Origin: G963665085 sp963665085
Lineage (GTDB): Bacteria > Bacteroidota > Bacteroidia > Bacteroidales > JAAAOM01
Direction of reading: 5' to 3'
DNA: 64,000 nucleotides
Assembly (NCBI GenBank): GCA_963665085.2
Contig: CAXXXS010000002.1
Location: forward strand, 1-64,000
Part shown: piece by piece, positions 18,717-27,426 of the stretch
How positions within the stretch are numbered: position 1 is the stretch's first letter
Layout of the letters: every line of letters begins with the position of its first letter
Program-made: the position numbers and the translations under genes
The notes under the pieces: model-generated
What the model saw: only the letters and a program-made list of their open reading frames with translations
Database searches by the model: none
Told to the model about the DNA's origin: nothing

Positions 18717-20891
18717 ATGATTAAAAAATCTTTTTTCAGTGCTTTTATACTTTTTATTTTTGTTATCAATCCTGTTATATCTCAGACAAAAGAGATAACA
18801 CTTGATGATATTTACAAAAAAGGAATGTTCTATCCACGCTCTATTCAAGGAATTCGTTCAATGAATGATGGAGAACATTACACAACACTTGTACAAGGAC
18901 AAAAAATAATCAAATACAGTTACCTTACCGGAGAAGAAGTTGAAACAGTTTTAAATCTAAACGATATTGATCCTGGAATTCTCACATCAATAAGTGATTA
19001 TGATTTTAGTCCTGACGAATCAAAAATATTACTTGAAACAAATAGGGTAAGTATCTACAGGCATTCATACAAAGCTGATTTTTATGTTTATGATATAAAA
19101 ACCAAAAATATTGTTTCCGTATCAAAAAATGGACAACAACAATTAGCTTCTTTTTCTCCTGATGGAAAAAATGTTGCATTTGTTAGAGAGAACAACCTTT
19201 TTTATAAAGATCTGGCACATGATGCAGAAATACAGATTACTTCAGACGGTGAATGGAACAATATTATTAACGGGGCTCCTGATTGGGTTTACGAAGAAGA
19301 ATTTGGTTTCTCTAAAGCATTTGGCTGGTCGCCAGAAGGAGATAAAATAGCATTTTACAAGTTTGATGAATCAAGGGTAAAACAATTTAACATGACCATG
19401 TATGGCGAGTTGTACCCTGAATGGTATCAATTTAAATATCCAAAAGCTGGAGAAGAAAATGCTATTGTTGAAATACTTGTTTTTGATCTGGCTACAGAAA
19501 AAATTAAAAAGATGGATATCGGTACAGAGACTGACCAATATATCCCTCGCATAAAATGGACAAAAGACAATAACACATTAGCTATTATGCGACTCAACCG
19601 CAAACAAAACAAAATAGATATTTTGTTTGCCGATGCATTAAATGGCAGCTCTAATGTTGTATACACAGAAGAGAATAAACGATATATCGCCGAGGTTGAT
19701 GATGACTATATAACTTTCGTTGAAAATAATTCTTTTATTATCTCCAGTGAAAAAAGCGGCTATAAACATTTCAATTTATATTCCAATGATGGTTCATTAA
19801 TAAATCAGATTACAAGTGGTGATTATGATTGTAATGGTTTCCTCGGATATAATGAAAATGATAAATCCCTGTATTTTTCTTCATTTGAACGTTCAGCATT
19901 ACAAAGAGATGTTTACAAAATAAAATTAACGGGTAAAGGCAAAAAACTTCTTACTGAAAAAGAAGGAACAAACAGGACTTATTTTAGCAATAACTTCAAA
20001 TATTTCATTAATATTTATTCGAATGCTAATACCCCATACAACATTACACTAAATGACAAAAACGGGAAACAACTCAGAGTAATTGAAGATAACGCAAGAC
20101 TTAAAGCTACCATGGATGAATATGGATTTGCTAAAAAGGAATTTATATCTATCCCAACAAGTCATCAGTATGAGCTAAATGGTTTCATTATAAAACCTAA
20201 AAACTTTGATCCAAATAAGGAGTATCCACTGTTTATGTATGTATATGGAGGGCCAGAGTCTCAAGAAGTAACAGATGCTTTTAGCACAAGAGATGCGTGG
20301 TTTCAAATGTTAGCACAAAAAGGATATATTGTTGCTTGCATAGATAACAGGGGTACAGATGGAAGAGGCGAAGATTTCCGTAAAGCAACTTACCTTGAAC
20401 TGGGAAAACTTGAGACTGAGGATCAGATTGAAGCAGCAAAATACCTTGGTTCCCTTTCTTATATCGATAAAGATCGCATTGGTATGTTTGGTTGGAGTTA
20501 TGGCGGTTTCATGACTTTATCTTGTCTTACAAAAGGTGCTGACGTATTCAAAATGGGAATTTCAGTTGCTCCTGTTACTAACTGGAGATTCTACGATACT
20601 ATTTATACCGAGAGATTTATGCGCACACCCCAGGAAAATGCAAGCGGATATGATGACAATTCGCCTATAAATCATGTAGATAAATTAAAAGGAAAACTGT
20701 TACTCGTTCACGGTATGGGCGACGATAATGTTCATTTCCAGAACTCAGTTGAATTAACTGAAAAAATGGTACAAGCAAACAAACAATTTGAGATGCAATT
20801 TTATCCGAATAAAAATCATGGTATTTATGGTGGGAACACAACCTATCACCTTTATACAAGGATGACAAATTTTATTTTAGAAAATCTTTAA
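18717..20891 (+). CDS. Dipeptidyl peptidase IV, family S9B
   Basis: The enzyme releases X-Pro or X-Ala dipeptides from peptide N-termini, probably in the periplasm. I start it at the ATG at 18717 rather than the in-frame ATG at 18678, because 18717 gives a clean signal peptide (MIKKSFF..., ending VIS-Q). An N-terminal beta-propeller (~50-490) with the EE dyad region (VYEEEFGF) precedes an alpha/beta-hydrolase domain. The triad is Ser594 in GWSYGG, Asp669 in GMGDDNVH and His701 in NKNHG. About 724 residues, usual for bacterial DPP-IV. It stands alone. Confidence 0.93.
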   Translation: MIKKSFFSAFILFIFVINPVISQTKEITLDDIYKKGMFYPRSIQGIRSMNDGEHYTTLVQGQKIIKYSYLTGEEVETVLNLNDIDPGILTSISDYDFSPDESKILLETNRVSIYRHSYKADFYVYDIKTKNIVSVSKNGQQQLASFSPDGKNVAFVRENNLFYKDLAHDAEIQITSDGEWNNIINGAPDWVYEEEFGFSKAFGWSPEGDKIAFYKFDESRVKQFNMTMYGELYPEWYQFKYPKAGEENAIVEILVFDLATEKIKKMDIGTETDQYIPRIKWTKDNNTLAIMRLNRKQNKIDILFADALNGSSNVVYTEENKRYIAEVDDDYITFVENNSFIISSEKSGYKHFNLYSNDGSLINQITSGDYDCNGFLGYNENDKSLYFSSFERSALQRDVYKIKLTGKGKKLLTEKEGTNRTYFSNNFKYFINIYSNANTPYNITLNDKNGKQLRVIEDNARLKATMDEYGFAKKEFISIPTSHQYELNGFIIKPKNFDPNKEYPLFMYVYGGPESQEVTDAFSTRDAWFQMLAQKGYIVACIDNRGTDGRGEDFRKATYLELGKLETEDQIEAAKYLGSLSYIDKDRIGMFGWSYGGFMTLSCLTKGADVFKMGISVAPVTNWRFYDTIYTERFMRTPQENASGYDDNSPINHVDKLKGKLLLVHGMGDDNVHFQNSVELTEKMVQANKQFEMQFYPNKNHGIYGGNTTYHLYTRMTNFILENL

Positions 20892-21230
20892 AACAGGGAG
20901 AACGAAGACTGGAATCCGGAGAACGGAATTTGGATGTTTGATAGTGCATGGGGCATAGAGTATAGTGCCTGGAGTTTGGAGAATAGAATTTTGTAAAAAA
21001 ACGGAATATTTTCTGTATAGTTTAGTTTATTATTTAGCGCAGAGGGCAAAGGATTACGCTGAGATAGCTGTCGCACTGCTTTGTGTAGATATGTGCTATT
21101 TAAGTTTCTTATAGAGTACTACTATCCTACCCAGATAACTATTGATTAGACTTTTTTTTATTAAAAAAACTATATTTGTTCCTGACAATTGCATAAAAAA
21201 TATAAATTACAAATCAAAACACTAAAAATC
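20892..21230. other. Gene-free gap with degenerate repeats
   Basis: No gene is seen. Positions 20897-20995 hold a purine-rich stretch of imperfect short repeats (ggagaacg, ggaatttgg, tggggcatagagtatag). Around 21036-21062 there is a segment related to the dispersed 'CTCTGCG...' repeat also noted at 61278-61350. Confidence 0.6.
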
Positions 21231-21527
21231 ATGAAACGAAAAATCACCAAAAGAGATTTAGGATTCTTTTTTATTGGACTATTTACAATGTTTCTAATTG
21301 ATGTTATTATGGATTGGGACAATAATGTGAAAGCTTTCTTCGGGATTTACTCTCCTGAGCCGGCGCTTTGTCGATTCTCAAGTGCGTTTTCTTCTTCATT
21401 TTCAGACTTCTGTTTTTCGGTTTCCTGTTTTCTTGTTCCGTCAAACAACACAAACTCATCTTCATCAGAGAACTGGTTATATACTGCTTTTACAGCAATG
21501 CTACAAGATGAAAATAATATACTATAG
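21231..21527 (+). pseudogene. Small membrane protein gene, 3' end replaced
   Basis: The first 36 codons (to about 21338) encode a plausible small single-helix membrane protein: basic start MKRKITKRD, helix GFFFIGLFTMFLIDVI, then DWDNNVKAF. Small proteins with this layout occur in Bacteroidota. After codon 36 the reading changes into serine- and phenylalanine-rich sequence with no protein character, and the opposite strand there is the better frame. The simplest reading is that a rearrangement near 21338-21346, perhaps related to the neighbouring insertion sequence, cut the gene. Confidence 0.5.
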
Positions 21528-21565
21528 AGAAATATACTTAAACCCCTTACTTCCGCAACAAATAT
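21347..21565 (-). pseudogene. Possible antisense coding fragment, 5' end missing
   Basis: On the minus strand this frame is open from 21565 to a TAA at 21347 and reads like real protein: a hydrophobic segment (FLYSILFSSCSIAVKAVYNQF) followed by an acidic tail (SDEDEFVLFDG, then K/E/Q-rich). No ATG is present. It could be the 3' end of a small membrane protein gene left beside the insertion sequence. Function unknown. Confidence 0.35.
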
Positions 21566-21597
21566 TTAGCAAAAACTAGCAAAGTTTTTATAAATAA

Positions 21598-22926
21598 GAC
21601 CTGCAAGTGAATGCAGGTCTCGAAAATTTTCACCTATTTAGGTGTGTGACTAAAATTTTCGATTCAAATGTAACGCCATTTGGTGGTATCCACCTAATAC
21701 ATAAGCAACTTTTTGCACATGGCGCAATTGATTTTATTGATAATCAACTTGGTGCAAGAGTAAAAACAATAGGCTATAATTACTCTGATTTATTATTGAG
21801 CCGGATATATACCGCTTTTTGTGGCGGCAATGCCACAGAAGATGTAAATTATCTTAAAGAGAACACATTAAAGAACCTTAAAGGGATTTCAACACCTTCT
21901 GCCGATACAATCCTTCGAGGCGACAAAGAACTCTCTGTGCCATGCGAGTACATAGAAACAGCCCCGGGCATAACAAATAAAATCAATGTCAATACCAGGA
22001 TGAATAATCTTTTGGTTGACAGTGCCCTAGAATTCAAGCAGCTTGACCCTAACGCCAAGGGGCTGGTTTATGATTTTGACCACCAGTTTATAGCTGCCGA
22101 CAAATACGATGCGGAATATAGCTACAAAAACAAAAAGGGATATTTCCCTGGGGTAGCTACTATCTCAAACATACCGGTTTATATCGAGGGACGAAATGGT
22201 AACTGCAATGTTAAAGCGGCACAGCTATCAACTCATAAAAGGGCATTAAAGCTATTAGCGGATAAAGGGGTAAAGCCTCGCTATGCCCGTATGGACTGCG
22301 GCTCATATATAAAAGAAGTTACAGACTATTTTCACGGAGAAAATATTTTATTTTCAATAAGAGCTTCAAATTCAGAAACCTTGTTGACAATGGCTGCCGA
22401 TACCGAGGATTGGAAACCTTGCACCATTAATTTCCAGGACATGGAAGTGAACAGTTTCAAATATCGATTTGGAAAATTCGAGCACCGTATTGTCGCTTAC
22501 CGCATGCCAAACAAAACCGGGCAAAGATCGGTTTTTACAAACGATGCTAAAAACTACCTGTTCATTATTACCAATGATTGGGATATTTCTGAAAAAGAAG
22601 CAATAATATTTTACAACAAACGTGGCGACAGTGAACGGGTTTTCGATATACAAAACAACGATTTCAATTGGGACTCAATGCCTCACAGCTTCCTTGAAGA
22701 GAATACTGTCTTTCTGATAATAATGGCTGTTGCTCATATTATCTATAAATGGCTGCTAAATATTTTTGCTGGAGTTATTCAAGGGCTGACCAAAACATCG
22801 AGACTTAAAAAATTTATTTTTCGTTTTGTCGCTATTGTTGCAAAGTTCACACGCAGCGGACGAAGAACCGTTGTACATTTGGCAACAAACAACCAAAAGT
22901 TGATACAAATATCCAATTCATCTTAA
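21598..22926 (+). mobile_element. IS1380-type insertion sequence, limits not fixed
   Basis: The region contains one transposase gene preceded by two hairpins: gacctgca/tgcaggtc (21598-21619) and CGAAAATTTT/AAAATTTTCG (21621-21661) with an inner CACCT/AGGTG. I could not identify a matching inverted repeat on the right side or a target duplication, so only the core is delimited here; the true right end probably lies beyond 22926. Confidence 0.5.
21607..22926 (+). CDS. IS1380-family DDE transposase
   Basis: The protein (up to 439 residues) shows the IS1380 opening VTPFGGIHLI, first acidic block VYDFDHQFI, second block RYARMDCGSY, and the C-terminal Y-x2-R-x3-E signature (YNKRGDSERVFD), all of the DDE transposase fold. 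It appears full length. There is no ATG at the start: GTG at 21607 and GTG at 21646 are both possible, and I favour 21646 because family members begin about ten residues before TPFGG. Hairpins overlap this start and could limit translation, a common way to restrain transposition. Confidence 0.9.
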   Translation: MNAGLENFHLFRCVTKIFDSNVTPFGGIHLIHKQLFAHGAIDFIDNQLGARVKTIGYNYSDLLLSRIYTAFCGGNATEDVNYLKENTLKNLKGISTPSADTILRGDKELSVPCEYIETAPGITNKINVNTRMNNLLVDSALEFKQLDPNAKGLVYDFDHQFIAADKYDAEYSYKNKKGYFPGVATISNIPVYIEGRNGNCNVKAAQLSTHKRALKLLADKGVKPRYARMDCGSYIKEVTDYFHGENILFSIRASNSETLLTMAADTEDWKPCTINFQDMEVNSFKYRFGKFEHRIVAYRMPNKTGQRSVFTNDAKNYLFIITNDWDISEKEAIIFYNKRGDSERVFDIQNNDFNWDSMPHSFLEENTVFLIIMAVAHIIYKWLLNIFAGVIQGLTKTSRLKKFIFRFVAIVAKFTRSGRRTVVHLATNNQKLIQISNSS

Positions 22927-23507
22927 TAGAAAAACTTATTGGTTTTTCAGGCTCTCCCTCAATAGCCTTAATAAAGTGGGTAAGGGAAACTGTGTCTGAT
23001 AACTTGAAAACTGCTATATTTTTAAGTTGCGAAACCAATTGTTTCGCGTAATTAGCGTAATTCGTGGATAAACAAAAGTTTTGCGGATTTTAGGAAACCA
23101 ATCGCTATTCTATTAATTCGTTTCATCTACTTTTATTGTAAATTATATACTCTTATAAAAACAATGACAACAAAAAACAGGAAAAGTAACAATGAGGTAT
23201 ATTTTTTTCTACTCATCTTATCAATTTTTATATTACTACAAGACGTATTAATTTCTAATTATTGCAGTAGAAAACAATTAATGTGTAATTAAAAAGGTCT
23301 CACAAAAAACAATAAAACAAGAAAGAATATATTAGTTAAAACAAAAGCCACAAAAGTAAGTGTGCGAATGACACAATAAAATAAAATACTATTGTGTAGC
23401 GATAAAATATTTTTAACTTCGTTACCTAACTAAACAAGTAACTATCATATTTTGTGTACAGATTCAAGGTAACATTAAATAAATAATTACTTATTAACTT
23501 TTATAAA
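22927..23507. other. Gene-free gap, probably holding right end of the IS
   Basis: No convincing gene. A perfect hairpin gcgaaac-caatt-gtttcgc lies at 23029-23047, followed by gcgtaattagcgtaattcg. The stretch TGCGGATTTTAGG (23080-23092) also occurs near 61338. The last ~250 bp are AT-rich and lead into the esterase gene; some of this should carry its promoter, but I could not place a good TAnnTTTG box. Confidence 0.5.
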
Positions 23508-24752
23508 ATGAAAAAATCAATTATCAAATCAGTATCATTATGGTTATTGGTGGTAGCAATAAATTTTGCAACCATTAATATAACAAAAGCAGACTCTAGT
23601 TTCGAAGAGTTTACTATAACACAAGTTGCAGCTGAAAATGGAAGTTATACCATTACGCCTAAAATTCCAGAAAATGGAAAAATTGCTGCCGGAACTGAGA
23701 TTACCATTAAGGCAAAGCCAGCTAAAGGTTATAGTCTGGATTGTATTTACTACACCGTTAAGGGAGGTATGTGGGGAACAACTAGCTACGAAAACTTTGA
23801 ACCAGAAATGAAGGTTGTTGTAGATAAAGACATGTCTATTGGTGCAACATTTGTTGAATCTTCACTAGTTGAAAATATCGAAGTAACTCAAAATGTTGTT
23901 TATGCAAAACCAGGAGTAAAGCCCCTTAAATACGATGTGTTTTCACCAAAAGGGGCAAAAAATTTACCATGCATAATTATAGTTCACGGTGGCGGATGGT
24001 CTTCAAATAACGAAGATATCATGAGAGGTCTAGCCCGTGAATTATTAAAGGGAGAACAATATGTTGTATTTAGTATTGATTATCGTTGGATAAACACATT
24101 GGATGGGGATGCAGATCCAAATAGTATGGATGAATTAATCAGTGATGTTTTTGGTGCTATTGCACACATTCAGGAACATGCTGCTGAATATGGAGGAGAT
24201 CCAACACGAATTGCTATAACTGGTGATAGCGCAGGCGGACACTTATCTGCTTCTGCTGCAACATTATGTCCACTTATTGGTGATGGAGGATTTGGTAAAA
24301 AAGCCGGTGTTTATGAATATATGCCGACCTATATGCCAAAAGGAAAAACAGCAAAACAAGTTAGAGATGAAATTTGCAGTGCAATTCAGGTAGCAGCTCC
24401 AAGTTATGGTGTTTTTGATGCTGCCTTTATGACGAATTTTGTTACGCAGACAGACCAAGGATATTTAGATGCCATCTCTCCAATTAAAAATATTCAGAAT
24501 GTAAAAGAGCGGGCAGTTCCACAGCTTTTATTAAGAGGTACAGAAGATATGCTTATTAAAGATGCTGACAACCAAGCTTATGTTGATGTATTAAAAGCTG
24601 CTGGTCAAACAGCTAAATATATTCAGGTTGAAGGTGTTGGCCATGCTTTTTTTGATTGGAAACCAGATGCAAGGACCAGAGGGACTTTTGCAAAATTTGG
24701 TATCCCTTATGCAGCCGAAATGAAGTCATTCTTTGATGCAGTATTTTATTAA
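23508..24752 (+). CDS. Exported alpha/beta-hydrolase esterase with N-terminal InlB-like repeat
   Basis: The 414-residue protein has a signal peptide (to about residue 29), then an ~85-residue beta domain with a GSYTITP...ENGKIAAGTEITIKAKPAKGY pattern typical of the bacterial InlB-like repeat, then a BD-FAE-type hydrolase domain. The oxyanion HGGGW is at 160-164; the likely triad is Ser241 (GDSAGGH), Asp347 (RGTEDM) and His379 (GVGHAFF). Such enzymes act on acetylated or feruloylated polysaccharides or on small esters. It has a strong terminator after it and no partner genes. Confidence 0.88.
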   Translation: MKKSIIKSVSLWLLVVAINFATINITKADSSFEEFTITQVAAENGSYTITPKIPENGKIAAGTEITIKAKPAKGYSLDCIYYTVKGGMWGTTSYENFEPEMKVVVDKDMSIGATFVESSLVENIEVTQNVVYAKPGVKPLKYDVFSPKGAKNLPCIIIVHGGGWSSNNEDIMRGLARELLKGEQYVVFSIDYRWINTLDGDADPNSMDELISDVFGAIAHIQEHAAEYGGDPTRIAITGDSAGGHLSASAATLCPLIGDGGFGKKAGVYEYMPTYMPKGKTAKQVRDEICSAIQVAAPSYGVFDAAFMTNFVTQTDQGYLDAISPIKNIQNVKERAVPQLLLRGTEDMLIKDADNQAYVDVLKAAGQTAKYIQVEGVGHAFFDWKPDARTRGTFAKFGIPYAAEMKSFFDAVFY

Positions 24753-24802
24753 AAACAAGCGACACCCTAAAAAATTGCAGTTTTAGAGATCATCATAAAT
24801 AT

Positions 24803-24830
24803 AAAAAGCCGGGAATACCCGGCTTTTTTG
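24803..24830. terminator. Rho-independent terminator
   Basis: A GC-rich stem (aaagccggg / cccggcttt) with a short loop ends in a run of T on the plus strand and is matched by A on the other side, so it can stop transcription from both the esterase and the convergent lipoprotein gene. Confidence 0.9.
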
Positions 24831-24879
24831 TTTTTTTACCAATTAATATTTTTGATAGTGACGATTTTTATTTAGACAA

Positions 24880-25356
24880 TTAATTAAACAAAAATGCTGT
24901 TCGTTCCTGTTCATCAACAGAACCTATAATGTTATTTATATAATCTCGTTGTTTAACTAATTCTCCACGTTTCACATATCCTTCACCAAGTGGCATGCAT
25001 GTTCCCCAGGAACCTGATGGTTGACAATCAGACAAATCAACAATTTTCACAATTGTATGGTCTTCTACTGTAATAACCAATGTCTTATAGTGTTTTGCAG
25101 TAACCAAAATGCTTGCAATATTATCTTTATTAAGCGATATCCTTCTTTCTGCTATTGCTGTAGCTTCCCGTTCAAAAGCAGTTATAACTGTGTTCGAATT
25201 AACAGATTCAAAGTAAGATACATCATTGATAAAATCAGCAACAAGACTTTCTCTGGATTCTTGAGATTCTTTTTTTTGTTCATTCTTTGTTGAACACCCT
25301 AACATTATACTTAACATGGATATGACCACAATCAACAGAATATACTTAGATCCCAT
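24880..25356 (-). CDS. Lipoprotein of unknown function
   Basis: The 158-residue protein has a lipoprotein signal peptide (lipobox LSIMLGC, about residue 21). A charged linker (KNEQKKESQESRES) is followed by a small alpha/beta domain and a cysteine pair segment (DCQPSGSWGTCMPLGEGY) that could form a disulphide. No family recognised. It stands alone between the esterase and the acyltransferase. Confidence 0.7.
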   Translation of the reverse strand: MGSKYILLIVVISMLSIMLGCSTKNEQKKESQESRESLVADFINDVSYFESVNSNTVITAFEREATAIAERRISLNKDNIASILVTAKHYKTLVITVEDHTIVKIVDLSDCQPSGSWGTCMPLGEGYVKRGELVKQRDYINNIIGSVDEQERTAFLFN

Positions 25357-25494
25357 TTTTGTTTAAACTTTTTAAATAAAACCCTAAACTAAGTTAGATA
25401 ATCTAAAAATTCGATTTTTGAAATTTTGACAAACCACAACTATCATCGGATGTACAAACTATTTTTTTTTATAAATATTGTTATTACCTTGATA

Positions 25495-26532
25495 TTATAT
25501 CCCAAAAACTGCCCTCAAAAATCTTATTCTAACTATTAAAATATACGTTAAAATACTTCCTAAAAAAGTAAATACTGTAAGCAGAAAAAATTTCAATCCA
25601 TTTTCTATTCTCAGAGGCAATATTAGAGTAGCCCCCAGGTAAATAAAAATCATATGTAATATATAAATTGGGTATGCCCCCTGTTTAAGATACGTTAATA
25701 CCTTACTTGGTTTATTAAGGTATCTGTAAGCTATTCCAAGAATTGAAATTACCCACATTACCGATTCAATCGCAACAAAATAATTTGGAGCATTTAATCG
25801 AAAATACAATAATCTTATCCCATACAATAAACCTGCTGTTGCGAAATACAACCACTTCCATTTTAAAATAGTCTGCCAAAATACTTTCCCATTCAGTATA
25901 AAAGTAAATCCAAAGAAAAATGCCAACAAACCTATAACAAAGCCATGCATTGTCATTGCATACACTTCGAAGGATTCTGGTTTTACAATTAGTGTTTCAA
26001 GTATAAAGGGAAATCCTATTGCAAGAATACTGATTGGATTGCTGTATAACTTATTCAACCATCTATTTAAAAACAGGGTTTTGTTATTTCTCAAATAGAA
26101 AAAAACAGGTACCAGAATTATTACATAAACAAATATATTCCCAAGAAACCATAAATGTCCCGGATGAGGAGAATATATAATATCCTGGTAATAATATTTT
26201 TGCCACAGATAGACATGAACCGGAACAATAACAAAACTACCGAACATAAAAGGAACAAGGATTCTTTTTGCCCGCTCAAAAAGTAATTGTTTAAAATTTC
26301 TCTTTCTCATTGCAAAACATACCCCCATCCCAGAGACATAAAACAATAGAGGAATTCTCCAAACGTTTAACATTGTCATGGGCTTCCATATTGATTCCAT
26401 TGGGTTCTCACTTTGAATGAAACCGATTAATGCCCCCCAGGGTTGAAAAACAATTGCTACATGATAAATCAATAATAAACCTATTGCAATTACCCTAAGC
26501 CAGTCAATATCATATCTTCTTTCTGTTGTCAT
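25495..26532 (-). CDS. Acyltransferase 3 family membrane protein
   Basis: These inner membrane enzymes transfer acyl or succinyl groups to glycans. The opening RYDIDWLRVIAIGLLLIYHVAI contains the family's R-x-x-D-x-L-R and the conserved H; later blocks WFLGNIFVYVI and the IYILHM motif near residue 290 also fit. Around ten hydrophobic helices cover the 345 residues. The DWLRV/HV arrangement resembles the OpgC-like subgroup. Substrate unknown. It is followed on the same strand by the ankyrin lipoprotein upstream, 13 bp away, so the two probably share a message. Confidence 0.87.
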   Translation of the reverse strand: MTTERRYDIDWLRVIAIGLLLIYHVAIVFQPWGALIGFIQSENPMESIWKPMTMLNVWRIPLLFYVSGMGVCFAMRKRNFKQLLFERAKRILVPFMFGSFVIVPVHVYLWQKYYYQDIIYSPHPGHLWFLGNIFVYVIILVPVFFYLRNNKTLFLNRWLNKLYSNPISILAIGFPFILETLIVKPESFEVYAMTMHGFVIGLLAFFFGFTFILNGKVFWQTILKWKWLYFATAGLLYGIRLLYFRLNAPNYFVAIESVMWVISILGIAYRYLNKPSKVLTYLKQGAYPIYILHMIFIYLGATLILPLRIENGLKFFLLTVFTFLGSILTYILIVRIRFLRAVFGI

Positions 26533-26545
26533 TTGTCTAATAAAT

Positions 26546-27118
26546 TTATTGTAATAATGCAGCTATCTCAGGCCTTGTCTTTTCCAGCTTAGCATAATCT
26601 AAACGTAATCCCAGTGGTCCTAATTCTTTATTGAAATATTCATATACACCCTTTACCTGCTCAAATGGACCGGTAACAGTTTCAATCGCAGTAGCACCAT
26701 TTGCATTCTTTATTGTTTTATCTACACCTTTGGCAAGTAATGATTTTACAATTTCTGTGCGGCAAAAGAAAGCTGCAACATGCAACGGTGTTGAACCTTC
26801 AGCGTTAGGTGTTTCTAGATCTGCTCCTCCCTCAATTAAAGAATTTGCTACAGCTGTACGTCCAAATGTTGCTGCAATTGTTAAAGGTGTTGAACCATAC
26901 TGATCTTTTGCGTTTAAATCTGTGTCTACTTCAATATGTTGCTTAATGGCTTCAACATTTCCCATGTATGCAGCAGTATGGATATCTACTGTAGGTCCTT
27001 GTGTTTTAGCTTTTTCATTGTTAGTTCCATTATTAGTACATGAGTAATTAATAAACAATAGTGCGATCAACATTAATTTTGAAAATTCTTTAACTTTTTT
27101 TTTAAATTGTGTTTTCAT
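26546..27118 (-). CDS. Ankyrin-repeat lipoprotein
   Basis: I start at 27118 instead of the longer frame from 27187, since 27118 opens a lipoprotein signal (MKTQFKKK..., lipobox FINYSC). The mature part has about four ankyrin repeats (VDIHTAAYMGNVEAIKQHI, GSTPLTIAATFGRTAVANSLIEGGADLE, GSTPLHVAAFFCRTEIVKSLLAKGVD, GATAIETV), a scaffold for protein binding at the membrane. It is divergent from the AraC/TPR regulator, with three phased repeats in its upstream region. Confidence 0.88.
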   Translation of the reverse strand: MKTQFKKKVKEFSKLMLIALLFINYSCTNNGTNNEKAKTQGPTVDIHTAAYMGNVEAIKQHIEVDTDLNAKDQYGSTPLTIAATFGRTAVANSLIEGGADLETPNAEGSTPLHVAAFFCRTEIVKSLLAKGVDKTIKNANGATAIETVTGPFEQVKGVYEYFNKELGPLGLRLDYAKLEKTRPEIAALLQ

Positions 27119-27202
27119 TTTATACATTTTAAAGGTTAAAAATTGATGATGTAAAGTACTTTCAAAACGTGATGCAAGACTAATCAACCTTGCTGCGAAT
27201 AC

Positions 27203-27259
27203 TATAAATTTTATTATGCGGGGTATAAATTATGGTGCATTCTTATAAATTATGACGCA
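27203..27259. promoter_or_regulatory. Three phased operator-like repeats
   Basis: TATAAATT occurs at 27203, 27224 and 27244, i.e. 21 and 20 bp apart, each followed by a TATG(C/G/A)-type block; copies two and three share TATAAATTATGRYGCA. Spacing of two DNA turns places all copies on one face of the helix. Position between the divergent ankyrin and AraC/TPR genes suggests binding by the AraC-type domain encoded at 27427. Confidence 0.65.
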
Positions 27260-27426
27260 ACCAGGAGATATTCAGAAAATATCCTTCTCTAATTTCACTT
27301 TCGATTTATTCTTTCTTTTTTTGTTAACGATACGATGGCGTTAGATAATTCTTGTATCTATGTAAAACAAAATTTAGAATTGCTTCTTTATACATAATTT
27401 GTATCTTTTGGCAAATTTTCTGACTT

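Noticed and set aside
22847..23038. Minus-strand open frame after the transposase
   Set aside because: Its second half is only the complement of the transposase gene; the first half may be IS end sequence.
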